A stretch of 64,000 nt of DNA, taken from the NCBI GenBank assembly GCA_018648645.1, contig JABGQS010000008.1, positions 1-64,000 on the forward strand. Reading direction: 5' to 3'. This document shows positions 42,387 to 50,934 of this stretch, in pieces. Both the position numbers and the translations under genes were made by a program. Below the pieces are notes generated by a model, which ran no database searches, was not told the origin of the DNA, and saw only the letters and a program-made list of their open reading frames with translations. Source of the DNA: Clostridia bacterium (lineage in GTDB: Bacteria > Bacillota > Clostridia > Christensenellales > SZUA-584). Each line of letters starts with the position of its first letter. Positions within the stretch are counted from its first letter, which is position 1.

Positions 42387-43463
42387 ATGGCATATGTAAA
42401 GACTTTGGATATACTGGAAAAATGCGCACAGGAAAAGTTTGCGGTGGGTGCGTTTAACTTAAACGGGCTGGATCAGATACCTGCGCTTGTGAAGCGGGCA
42501 GAGGCGCTTGGTGCGCCGATACTCGTGACAGAGCCGGGCGTTATTGAGCCGTATGTGGATTTTGAGCAGATGGCGGCGGTGACGTATCTCGCGGCGAAAA
42601 ACGTGAATGTGCCTGTTGGGCTGCACCTGAGCCACGGCGGAGATTTGGAGACTGTGGAGCACGCTGTAAAAGCAGGGTTTACGTCTGTGATGTATGACGG
42701 CAGCAAGCTGGAGTACGAAGACAATGTGCGCAACACGGCAGAGGCCGTGAAAATGGGGCACAGCTATGGCGTTGCTGTTGAGGGCGAGCTTGGTGCATTG
42801 CCGGGCGCATCCGAAGGCGGCGCAGCAGCGGAAACAGCAGTGGACACAATGACCGACCCTGCGCTTGCAAAGGATTATGTGCAAAGAACGGGCGTCGATA
42901 TATTGGCGGTGTCTATAGGCAACGCGCATGGATTGTACAAAGGAAAGCCGAGTCTCGATTTTGCGCGGCTAGAGCAGATATATTACGGGCTGATGAGCCA
43001 GAACGTGTACTTAACGCTGCACGGCGGCACAGGAATACCAGAGGATCATATCAAACGCGCGATGGGAATGGGCATCGTGAAGGTTTGTATATACACCGAT
43101 ATGTGTGTGGAAGGCAAGAAAAACGCCAACGCTTATGTAGCGGAGAAACCCGAATATCAAGGCAATTACGATATATGTGATTTGATACGCACAATAAACG
43201 ACGGATTTTTGGATGCGGCAGAAGTTTGCATGAAGATGTTTAGCAGCACCGGGCGCGTGCATAAAAGCGACAGCTATGCGGCGGCGCAAATTGGCGGGGG
43301 TAGCGTATCGGTTGCGTCGGCAAGCAACGCAGCAGCACCTAAGGAAAGCTCGGGCGGACCTGTGGAGAACTGGGACGTGGGACCGAAAACGCCGTCTGAA
43401 CCGACGCTGCGAGAGCAGAGCAAGCAGGCGATAGATAAGATTTATTGGCACAAAAACGTTTAG
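42387..43463 (+). CDS. Class II aldolase homologue (GatY/FbaA family) with altered active site and C-terminal tail
   Basis: The 358-residue protein is a class II fructose/tagatose-bisphosphate aldolase barrel. The zinc ligands are kept (H83, E134, H181, H212), but the catalytic Asp82 of LHLDHG is S82 (LHLSHG). The phosphate-site Asn of KVNVAT is C234 (KVCIYT), with Y236. These changes argue against ordinary ketose-bisphosphate cleavage. After the barrel ends (~residue 291) comes a 65-residue tail: an Ala/Ser/Gly linker, then a possible short helix LREQSKQAIDKIYW that may target it to the shell. A GTAAAGGAAG ribosome site precedes the ATG. Confidence 0.88.
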   Translation: MAYVKTLDILEKCAQEKFAVGAFNLNGLDQIPALVKRAEALGAPILVTEPGVIEPYVDFEQMAAVTYLAAKNVNVPVGLHLSHGGDLETVEHAVKAGFTSVMYDGSKLEYEDNVRNTAEAVKMGHSYGVAVEGELGALPGASEGGAAAETAVDTMTDPALAKDYVQRTGVDILAVSIGNAHGLYKGKPSLDFARLEQIYYGLMSQNVYLTLHGGTGIPEDHIKRAMGMGIVKVCIYTDMCVEGKKNANAYVAEKPEYQGNYDICDLIRTINDGFLDAAEVCMKMFSSTGRVHKSDSYAAAQIGGGSVSVASASNAAAPKESSGGPVENWDVGPKTPSEPTLREQSKQAIDKIYWHKNV

Positions 43464-43476
43464 TTGGAGGCAGACA

Positions 43477-44985
43477 TTGCGGTTGATGGGTGTGGACATG
43501 GGAACCTCGGGCTGTAAAGCCGTGGTGTTCGATGAAAAATTCAATATCGTGTGCGATGCTTACCGCGAGTATGAGCTGAGCTTCCCGGGAGAAGGGCTGC
43601 TGGAGCTTGACCCGAACGTTGTTTGGGACAACATCAAGGCGGTCATCAGCGAAGCGAACGGCAAGACGGACAAGCCTGTGAATGCGCTTGCGATATCTGC
43701 AATCGGCGATGTGATTTTGCCGCTGAGGTACGACGGAACGCCGGTGCGCAAAGCGATTATCGACTTTGACCCAAGAGGCACGGAGCAGATAAAGAAGTTT
43801 GTCAGCGATTTTGGAGAAGGAGCGTTCTTTCATATAACGGGAATGCCGCCGCTGTTTATTGGAAGCCTAGCAAAAATACTTTGGATACAGACAAACGAGC
43901 CGCAGATTTACGACAAGGTGCAAAGATGGGGCACATTTGAAGATTTTATTGTGCAGAAGCTGGGGCGAGCTCCAAGCGTTAGCTATAGCGAAGCGGCAAG
44001 GACGATGTTGTTTGACATCAGAGACAAAGCGTGGAGCAAGCAGGTGTTGGACAAAATACCTATGGATGAGCGCATGCTTCCAAAGGTTGTGCCATCGGGA
44101 ACAAAGCTTGGCAAAGTGCAAGCCGGGTTGGCAAAGAAGCTTGGGTTCAGCAAGTCGCCGGAGATTGTGAGCGGCGGACACGACATGGTGTGTGCGGCGA
44201 TTGGCGCCGGGCTGGATGAGAGGAAGAGTGATACGGCGGTTAATATCGCCGGGACGATAGAAGGCATTGTGGTGGCAATGGACAAGGCAAACACGGGCGC
44301 AGCGATGCTTGATAACTTGTTTCCGTGTTATCCCGGGTACGACGGGTACGTGACGTTTAGCGTAAATTTGACGGCAGGGTGTATATTGCGCTGGTATCGC
44401 GATGTGATTGCGAGTGACACTTACGAGCTGTGCAAGATGAGCGGCGAGGACGTATTTGAAAAGCTGCTTGAAGCGCTGGAAGCGGATAAGCCCAGTGAGA
44501 TGATATTTTTGCCGCACTTTTCGGGGAGCGGAAACCCGCACTTTGACCCGAACGCTAAAGGGACGATATATGGGCTGACACTCAGCAGCACGAGGGACGA
44601 TATTGTGCAGGCGATGATTGAAGGGCTGTGCTACGAGATAAAGCTGCACAGCGATGCGCTGCGCAAAGCAGGGATTGACATCAGTGCTATTCGGTCGGTT
44701 GGCGGCGGTGCGAAGATAGACAAGCAGCTGCAATTAAAAGCGAACATAACTGGGCTGATTGTAATTAAAGGAAACGTGAGTGAAAGCTCGGCGCTTGGCG
44801 CAGCGGCTATGGCGGGCGTGGCTATGGGGCAGATAAAGCACCCGAGCGAAGCGTTTGCGACAGCTGCCAAGAAAGAAAAAAGGTTTGTGCCACAGAGCGA
44901 AACCAAGAAGAGTTTTGAGAAGGCGTATGCAAAGTATGCCGCGCTCTTTAATAAAATTCATGATTTTGAGTCGCAGAATAATTGA
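43477..44985 (+). CDS. FGGY family carbohydrate kinase (xylulokinase-like)
   Basis: The 502-residue ATP-dependent sugar kinase starts GVDMGTSGCKAVVFD. It has the FGGY signature GSLAKILWIQTNE, catalytic D236 in GGHDMVCAA, the ATP-site NIAGT and the C-terminal GGGAKIDKQLQLKANITG. It probably phosphorylates the sugar brought in by the ABC importer encoded next. GGAGG lies 6 bases before the TTG start. The specific sugar cannot be told. Confidence 0.92.
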   Translation: MRLMGVDMGTSGCKAVVFDEKFNIVCDAYREYELSFPGEGLLELDPNVVWDNIKAVISEANGKTDKPVNALAISAIGDVILPLRYDGTPVRKAIIDFDPRGTEQIKKFVSDFGEGAFFHITGMPPLFIGSLAKILWIQTNEPQIYDKVQRWGTFEDFIVQKLGRAPSVSYSEAARTMLFDIRDKAWSKQVLDKIPMDERMLPKVVPSGTKLGKVQAGLAKKLGFSKSPEIVSGGHDMVCAAIGAGLDERKSDTAVNIAGTIEGIVVAMDKANTGAAMLDNLFPCYPGYDGYVTFSVNLTAGCILRWYRDVIASDTYELCKMSGEDVFEKLLEALEADKPSEMIFLPHFSGSGNPHFDPNAKGTIYGLTLSSTRDDIVQAMIEGLCYEIKLHSDALRKAGIDISAIRSVGGGAKIDKQLQLKANITGLIVIKGNVSESSALGAAAMAGVAMGQIKHPSEAFATAAKKEKRFVPQSETKKSFEKAYAKYAALFNKIHDFESQNN

Positions 44986-44999
44986 AAGCAGGTGGGGTT

Positions 45000-46496
45000 T
45001 TGAGCGAGTTTATACTTGAAATGAAAAACATTGGGAAGTCTTTTTCCGGCGTGAGTGTGCTGAGAAACATTAACTTAGGATTGGTAAAGGGAGAAGTTCA
45101 TGCGCTGCTGGGAGAAAACGGCGCAGGCAAATCTACTTTGATAAAGATAATAAGCGGGTTTCATCCGACCGAGAAAACGGCGCAGATTATTCTTGACGGT
45201 AAACGAGTAGCGTTTAAGAAACCGAAGGACGCGCTGGACGCTTCGATACATACGATATATCAAGAGCTGACGCTTTGCCCCGACATGACGGTTGCGGAAA
45301 ACATTGTGATTGACAAGCAGGACAGGTTTAAGGGTGTGCTGCAGCACAAAAAGCAATACAATAAAATCGCGCGAGATGTGCTGAACAGGATGGAGCAGAA
45401 AGATATCAGAGTAAACGCGATGGTGAGGACGCTCTCGATTGCGCAGCAGCAGGTTGTCGAGATAGCAAAGGCGATTGCCAGCGATGCAAAGGTTATTCTG
45501 ATGGACGAGCCGACCTCGTCGATATCCCAAGAGGACGCGGACGAGCTGATGAATATTATTCGGCATCTTAGAGACCAAGGCGTTACTATAATTTATATAT
45601 CGCACAGGCTGCACGAGATTGACGGAATCGCGGACAGGATCTCTGTGCTGCGCGACGGCGATTTGGTGGGGACGGTGAACAACAAGGACGTTACCGAAAA
45701 TGATTTGATAAACATGATGGTTGGCAGGCAGCTAAAAGACATGTTCCCAAAAAGGGACATTAAGCTTGGCGATGTTGTGCTTAGCGTAAAGGATTTGGAA
45801 AGTGAAAAAACATTTAAGAACGTTTCGTTTGAAGTGCACAAGGGAGAGATTTTCGGCATCGGCGGGCTGGTTGGTGCAAAGCGTACCGAGGTTCTAGAAG
45901 CGCTGTATGGGCTGAGAAAAATTACTGGCGGGCAGATTGAGCTTAACGGGAAGAAATTTGTGCCGAGGAACCCGATAAACGCTATGAAGCACAAAATTGC
46001 CTTTGTTACCGAGGACCGAAAGAAATCGGGACTGGTGTTGTGTTTGTCTGTTATGGAAAACCTGAACATGATTAACGCACAGGAAAAAACGCCGCTGGGA
46101 ACGCTTAGCTGGAAAAAGCTGATGGGCAAGGCGAAGAAGCAGCAGGACAGCTTGGATATAAGGATATTTACGCTAAAGCAGATTGTGGATACGCTGTCGG
46201 GCGGGAACCAGCAGAAGGTGGCTCTTGGCAAGTGGATGGAGTTTAAACCGGACATCTTGCTGTTTGATGAACCGACGCGCGGCATCGATATTGGTGCGAA
46301 AACGGAGATATATAACATAATGGGCGAGCTTGCTGCGGCGGGTACGGCGATTATCATGGTGAGCTCTGAGCTGCCCGAGCTGATCAGCATGGCAGACAAC
46401 ATTATGGTTATGAGAGAAGGCGTTATGAAGGGCGTGCTTAACCGCAGCGAGGCAACGCAGGAAGCTGTTATGACACTCGCGGCGCTTAAGGACTGA
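45000..46496 (+). CDS. Sugar ABC transporter, double ATP-binding protein (RbsA type)
   Basis: The protein has two ABC modules. The first has Walker A GENGAGKST, a degenerate signature LSIAQQQ and Walker B ILMDEPTSS. The second has a degenerate A loop (GGLVGAKRTE), signature LSGGNQQKVALGK and Walker B LLFDEPTRGIDIGAK. This asymmetry is normal for RbsA/MglA. AGGTGGGG lies just upstream of the TTG at 45000; an in-frame TTG at 44982 overlaps the kinase stop but lacks a ribosome site. It energises uptake with the next two genes. Confidence 0.93.
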   Translation: MSEFILEMKNIGKSFSGVSVLRNINLGLVKGEVHALLGENGAGKSTLIKIISGFHPTEKTAQIILDGKRVAFKKPKDALDASIHTIYQELTLCPDMTVAENIVIDKQDRFKGVLQHKKQYNKIARDVLNRMEQKDIRVNAMVRTLSIAQQQVVEIAKAIASDAKVILMDEPTSSISQEDADELMNIIRHLRDQGVTIIYISHRLHEIDGIADRISVLRDGDLVGTVNNKDVTENDLINMMVGRQLKDMFPKRDIKLGDVVLSVKDLESEKTFKNVSFEVHKGEIFGIGGLVGAKRTEVLEALYGLRKITGGQIELNGKKFVPRNPINAMKHKIAFVTEDRKKSGLVLCLSVMENLNMINAQEKTPLGTLSWKKLMGKAKKQQDSLDIRIFTLKQIVDTLSGGNQQKVALGKWMEFKPDILLFDEPTRGIDIGAKTEIYNIMGELAAAGTAIIMVSSELPELISMADNIMVMREGVMKGVLNRSEATQEAVMTLAALKD

Positions 46497-46543
46497 TCGA
46501 ATAGCGAATATAAAAAATCTAGATATAAATTGGAGGAAAGATA

Positions 46544-47527
46544 ATGCAGGCAAAAAGCGGTGTGAAAAAGCGAGGCGGAATTACTGTTGGTCAGTTCTTT
46601 ATAAGGTTTAGGACGATTATTATCCTTATCGTGATAATGGGTATTTTTACAGCACTTAATGATGTGTTCATTAATCCGATAAATCTATTGAATATGCTGA
46701 AGAGACAGAGCTTTGTGTTTATTGTGGGCTTTGGAATGACGTTTGTTATCACGCTGGCCGGACTTGATTTGTCTGTTGGTGGTGTGGCGGCAATTACAGG
46801 CGTTGGGTTCTCCATGCTTGTAAAGGGCGGGCTGATGCCGATTGTACCTGCGCTGCTGATTATGCTTGTTGTGGCACTGGCGCTTGGATTCTTTAACGGA
46901 TTTGTATCCGTAAAGGGAAAAATTGAGCCGTTCTTGGTGACACTCGCAACGATGAATATATTTAGAGGACTGGCGCTGATACTCAGCGAGGGCAGACCAA
47001 CACCGATTGTTGTTGAAGGGTTTGCAGATTTCTTTGGAAACGGAAAAATAGGCGGGGTTTTCCCGACGCCGGTTGTATTTGTAATTGTTCTGTTTGCAGC
47101 AACGTGGTTCCTATACAAAAAAACGAAATTCGGATTCTATGTGCGGTGCATCGGTGGAAACCAAGAAGCCGCTAGGGTTGCCGGAATTAAAGTCAATTTT
47201 ATAAAGATTACGGCATACACTCTAAATGCGTTCTATGCATTTGTAGCAGGTCTTATACTGGCGGCGCTGTTTAACTCGGGCAATCCGGACCTCGGAAAAG
47301 ATTTACCGTTGGATGCGATTTCGGGCGTTATACTTGGCGGAACCGCGATTTCGGGCGGTAATGGGCGTATATGGGGCACATTTGGTGGTTGCTTGATTAT
47401 CGCCGCGCTTAGCAGCGGAATGTCGCTACTCAGTTTGCCGTATTCGTATCAGATTGTGGTTAAGGGCGCAGTTATCATATTGGCGATGCTGCTTGACAAC
47501 TATCTGAAAGCAAGAAGTAATGAATAG
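46544..47527 (+). CDS. Sugar ABC transporter permease (RbsC type)
   Basis: The 327-residue protein has eight to ten membrane helices and the RbsC/MglC motifs TLAGLDLSVGGVAAITG, RGLALILSEGRPTP and SGVILGGTAISGGNGRIWGTFGG. It forms the channel with the ATPase encoded just upstream. GGAGG lies 7 bases before the ATG. The homodimer is the usual form, and only one permease gene is present. Confidence 0.94.
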   Translation: MQAKSGVKKRGGITVGQFFIRFRTIIILIVIMGIFTALNDVFINPINLLNMLKRQSFVFIVGFGMTFVITLAGLDLSVGGVAAITGVGFSMLVKGGLMPIVPALLIMLVVALALGFFNGFVSVKGKIEPFLVTLATMNIFRGLALILSEGRPTPIVVEGFADFFGNGKIGGVFPTPVVFVIVLFAATWFLYKKTKFGFYVRCIGGNQEAARVAGIKVNFIKITAYTLNAFYAFVAGLILAALFNSGNPDLGKDLPLDAISGVILGGTAISGGNGRIWGTFGGCLIIAALSSGMSLLSLPYSYQIVVKGAVIILAMLLDNYLKARSNE

Positions 47528-47573
47528 ATTTGGCTATTGCTTTAGCCAATAAAAATAATAGGAGGAAAAGAAG

Positions 47574-48818
47574 ATGAAGAAAGTGGTTAGATTGTTGGTT
47601 CTCGTATTGGTTGTCTTACTGGCCTTTGCGGCATGTAACCCAGCAGTAACACCCGAGGAAGTTCAAGATGTTGTTGAAGACGTAGTTGAAGACGTAGTGG
47701 ACGATGCAGAGGATGTTGTCGAAGATGTCGTTGAAGACGTTGAAGACGTAGTCGCAATGCATACAAATGCTGCAGACTTTGACTATCAAGAAGCAGAGGG
47801 CACAGTGTTTGACCTCAACGGATATTACAATCCATTGGGCGTTGAATGTGATGTTACGATTAGAGCTACGGGCGGCACGGTTAACGTTCCTGACGGAATG
47901 ACCGACGCGTTCCCGACGGCAAACGAAGCGTACACAATTGGATTCTCTGTTTACTACACGGTTGATGAAGTTGGTTCCATGATTCTTGATACTATGGAAG
48001 CTGCTGCATTAGAAGCCGGCGTAACGCTGCTCGTTAATGACGCGAACTATGACCAGAACGCGCAGAACACAGCAATTGAGCAGTGGATACTCCAGGATGT
48101 TGACGGAGTTATTTTGGCTCCTTGCGACTTCTATGGCGTAAAAGAGTCTCTTGACGCTTTGAAAGAAGCCGGAATTCCGGTTGTTACACTAAATCCGCCG
48201 TTGGCAGGAGAAGCTGATGCAGTAACAAGCTTTGACTGTGTTGTTCAGGGACAGCAGGCAGGCGAAATGCTTGAAGCTGCAATCATGGATGCAGGCATAG
48301 AGATGAAGGGCACAATCGTATGGCAGAACCTTCCTTTCGTTCATCCAAACGCTGCAACACGTGCGCTTGGATTCTTGCAGGTATTCGAAAAGTATCCTGA
48401 CGTAGAGTTGATTGAACTGACGGGTATTTCTCCGGAAGACCATTACACTGCGTTTGAAGGCGCTTTGGCTGCGCATCCTGACATGATTGGTGCTTGGGGA
48501 CTGTACAGCTCTGCAACAATCGGCATGATGAATGCTAAACTTGCAGCAGACAGCGACGTTCTGTTAAGCTCTGTCGACAACGACAAGCTGATCCTCAAGG
48601 GCATCTATGACGGAGACATCGTCGGTAGCGCGTGCTATTCTTCGATATGGCCGGCAAGATGGACAATGAGCCAGATGATTAATCTGTTGAACGGTGTGGA
48701 AATACCGGGATTGCTCTATGGTGCAAACATGGCTGTTACACCGGACAATGTAGAAGAAGCGTTTGAGCTTTACTATCCGGGACAGACTCTTGCAGGATTT
48801 ATGGCAGGAACTGAGTAG
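47574..48818 (+). CDS. Sugar-binding lipoprotein of the ABC transporter (RbsB-like)
   Basis: The 414-residue protein has a signal peptide with lipobox LAFAAC (Cys ~21). An acidic Val-Val-Glu-Asp repeat spacer (~residues 30-60) follows, then a type I periplasmic-binding domain (~120-410; IGFSVYYTVDEVGSMILDTM, GVILAPCDFYGVKESLDAL). It captures the substrate at the cell surface. Upstream AGGAGG is strong, so it is probably the most translated transporter gene. The acidic spacer is unusual for the family. Confidence 0.92.
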   Translation: MKKVVRLLVLVLVVLLAFAACNPAVTPEEVQDVVEDVVEDVVDDAEDVVEDVVEDVEDVVAMHTNAADFDYQEAEGTVFDLNGYYNPLGVECDVTIRATGGTVNVPDGMTDAFPTANEAYTIGFSVYYTVDEVGSMILDTMEAAALEAGVTLLVNDANYDQNAQNTAIEQWILQDVDGVILAPCDFYGVKESLDALKEAGIPVVTLNPPLAGEADAVTSFDCVVQGQQAGEMLEAAIMDAGIEMKGTIVWQNLPFVHPNAATRALGFLQVFEKYPDVELIELTGISPEDHYTAFEGALAAHPDMIGAWGLYSSATIGMMNAKLAADSDVLLSSVDNDKLILKGIYDGDIVGSACYSSIWPARWTMSQMINLLNGVEIPGLLYGANMAVTPDNVEEAFELYYPGQTLAGFMAGTE

Positions 48819-48871
48819 TACAAGGCAACAATAGTAGCGACATAATAGTAAACTAGTTGAAAGAGGTTATA

Positions 48872-49546
48872 ATGATGAAAGAGATTCCAAAGCTTATCGT
48901 GATGTTGACCCACAATGACAAGACTGTGAAAGACGCGATTAAAGTATTCAAAGCCTGCAAGGACACCCAGGCGCAGTATTGGGGATTCAAGGAAGCCGGA
49001 CTGAAAAAGAGCAAGATGAAGCGTCTTGTGAAAATGATGAAGGCTGCGGGCAAGACAACGTTTCTTGAAGTTGTGGACTATACGGAGCAGGGCTGTATTG
49101 AAGGCGCGAAGGTTGGTATTGAATGCGGTTTTGATATCCTGATGGGTACGATGTACTTTGACTCTGTCAGAGACATTGTGAAGGAAGCCGGGATGATGTA
49201 TATGCCGTTTGTCGGGGAAATTACCGGCAGACCTAGTATACTCGGCGGCACGATCGAGGGCATGGTTGGCGAGGCCAATTCGCTGATTGAAAAAGGCGTT
49301 GATGGGTTTGACCTGCTTGCGTATCGGTTTACCGGAGACCCTGAAGAGCTGATTAAACGGTTTGTTGATGAGGTTAACCTGCCGGTGTGTATTGCCGGAA
49401 GCATCAAGAACTTTGAGAGGCTCGATTTGATGAAGGATGTTTCGCCGTGGACGTTTACAATCGGAAGTGCATTCTTTGAAAAGGATTTTGGAGATCTTTC
49501 ATTTGCTGACCAAATCGAAGTAGTTTGCGACTACATGAAAAAGTAA
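48872..49546 (+). CDS. Uncharacterised TIM-barrel protein
   Basis: The 224-residue protein is unrecognised by name. Eight candidate beta strands can be traced (KLIVML, AQYWGF, TTFLEVV, DILMGT, MYMPFVG, GFDLLAY, PVCIAGS, FTIGSAFF). The late PVCIAGSI and TIGSAFF positions suit a phosphate-binding barrel such as those of HisA, NanE or KGPDC. A sugar-phosphate isomerase or epimerase role is a guess. AAGAGG precedes the ATG pair at 48872/48875. It closes the transporter operon and is followed by a terminator. Confidence 0.7.
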   Translation: MMKEIPKLIVMLTHNDKTVKDAIKVFKACKDTQAQYWGFKEAGLKKSKMKRLVKMMKAAGKTTFLEVVDYTEQGCIEGAKVGIECGFDILMGTMYFDSVRDIVKEAGMMYMPFVGEITGRPSILGGTIEGMVGEANSLIEKGVDGFDLLAYRFTGDPEELIKRFVDEVNLPVCIAGSIKNFERLDLMKDVSPWTFTIGSAFFEKDFGDLSFADQIEVVCDYMKK

Positions 49547-49556
49547 CGTGTTTATG

Positions 49557-49597
49557 GGGAGCGAAGCCGGATGAGCGGTTTTGCTCCCTTAACTTTT
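49557..49597 (+). terminator. Terminator of the BMC-transporter operon
   Basis: GGGAGC / GCTCCC outer stem and AAGCCG / CGGTTT inner stem are followed a few bases later by seven T. Confidence 0.75.
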
Positions 49598-49687
49598 TTT
49601 AGACAAATATGCGATGGGAAAGCGTGAGAATTATTAGGCGTGTTTCATTGTGTGGTTTGAGCGCAAGAATCCTTTGAGGTGTGAGGA

Positions 49688-50164
49688 ATGAAAGTGAAAG
49701 TTCAGGAGCTTAATAGCGAGAAGTTTGCGCCGTTTGGCTCGTATTTTAATATTTACGATGTGGACACCGGACGCGAAGGGGATTTCTCGTATTATCCTGA
49801 CGAGACGGCTGCGCTTCTTGGCGGCAGCCTTGCGGGATTCAGCGTTTGCGGCATCAACATGAGAGAGATGGTCGTGGACGTTGTAGAGATGCACGAGGAT
49901 ACCGAAGAGATTGAGTTTTGCATGACCTGCGATAGTGTGATATTGGTCGGGCAGGAGAGCGGAAAGGTTCCCGTGATGACTAAGTTTGAGGCGTTTTTGG
50001 TGCCGAAGGACACGCTTGTACGGTTTAAGCGCAAGGTGTGGCATTTTGTGCCGTTTCCGCAGCAGGATGTGAGAGCGATGGTGCTGACCGTGCTGCCGCC
50101 GTTTACGTATACCAACGATTCGGTTGTCGTGAATTTACCCGAAACGATTGAAATTGAGCTGTAA
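49688..50164 (+). CDS. DUF4867 / ureidoglycolate lyase-like cupin protein
   Basis: The 158-residue beta-rich protein begins VQELNSEKFAPFGSYFNI, as AllA-type ureidoglycolate lyases do. It shows cupin-like strands with VVEMHEDTEEIEF and KRKVWHFVPFP, whose His and Glu residues could bind metal. DUF4867 proteins of this type lie beside sugar isomerase and kinase genes. A role in lactone or ring opening is conceivable but unproven. GAGGTGTGAGG precedes the ATG. It is 27 bases before the first PIG-L gene. Confidence 0.65.
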   Translation: MKVKVQELNSEKFAPFGSYFNIYDVDTGREGDFSYYPDETAALLGGSLAGFSVCGINMREMVVDVVEMHEDTEEIEFCMTCDSVILVGQESGKVPVMTKFEAFLVPKDTLVRFKRKVWHFVPFPQQDVRAMVLTVLPPFTYTNDSVVVNLPETIEIEL

Positions 50165-50190
50165 TTGAGGTTACAGATAAGGGAGACAGA

Positions 50191-50913
50191 ATGAGAGTTT
50201 TGTTTATTGGCGCGCATCCCGACGATTGTGAGTTTTTCTGTGCGGGAACGCTGGCGAAGTATGCGGCGCGTGGGGATGATATTACGATAGCGATATCGAC
50301 CAACGGCAACATCGGGTCTATGCGGCATGAGCGCAAAGAGGATATTGCGGCGATTCGGCACGTCGAAGCGCAGAACGCTTGCGATATTATCGGTGCGAAG
50401 CTGATTTGGATGGACATTGACGACGAGTACGTGATTGACAGCCGGCAGACGAGAGACATGTTTATTGACGTGGTGCGTAGGGCGCGGCCGGACGTGATGT
50501 TTACGACTTGGAAGATGAAGGATTATAACCCCGACCACGACATAACCGGGTACATGGCGTTTATTGCGCGGATAAATTCGACGATTAAGTTGATTAAGAC
50601 GGAGCATCCGCCGACGGAAAAGATACCTGTAATGTTTTATTGCCAGCCAACGGGCGGGGCGAATTTTATACCTGAATATTACGTGGACGTAACGGAGACT
50701 ATGGACACTAAGGTGGCTATGTGGATGGCGCATAAATCGCAGAACGAGGAGTGGGCCGATGACATGTTCCACGTTGATATATTGAAGATGATGAAAGATA
50801 ACTGTGCGTATTTTGCAAACCAGACGGGCTCGAGCAGCAAGTACAGCGAAGTGTTTCGGCTGTGCAACACGTTCCCGATTGGCGCAGCAGAGCCGCATAA
50901 GTTGTTACCATAA
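50191..50913 (+). CDS. PIG-L/LmbE family zinc deacetylase 1
   Basis: The 240-residue enzyme has the zinc motif GAHPDDCEF (H9, D11/D12) and the later NPDHDITGYMAFIARI with its His ligands. PIG-L enzymes remove N-acetyl groups from sugars such as GlcNAc-inositol or N,N'-diacetylchitobiose. It is one of two tandem paralogues; the two share large blocks, e.g. the DHDITGY motif. AAGGGAG precedes the ATG. This suggests that an N-acetylated amino sugar or its conjugate is a substrate of the locus. Confidence 0.9.
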   Translation: MRVLFIGAHPDDCEFFCAGTLAKYAARGDDITIAISTNGNIGSMRHERKEDIAAIRHVEAQNACDIIGAKLIWMDIDDEYVIDSRQTRDMFIDVVRRARPDVMFTTWKMKDYNPDHDITGYMAFIARINSTIKLIKTEHPPTEKIPVMFYCQPTGGANFIPEYYVDVTETMDTKVAMWMAHKSQNEEWADDMFHVDILKMMKDNCAYFANQTGSSSKYSEVFRLCNTFPIGAAEPHKLLP

Positions 50914-50934
50914 AACAAACAAAGGAGTATGAAT

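Noticed and set aside
37740-43463. Assignment to the known sugar-phosphate-utilising BMC class
   Set aside because: The DeoC-like protein fits only in fold; its catalytic Lys is absent and the RpiB partner of that class is not encoded here, so I left the class open.
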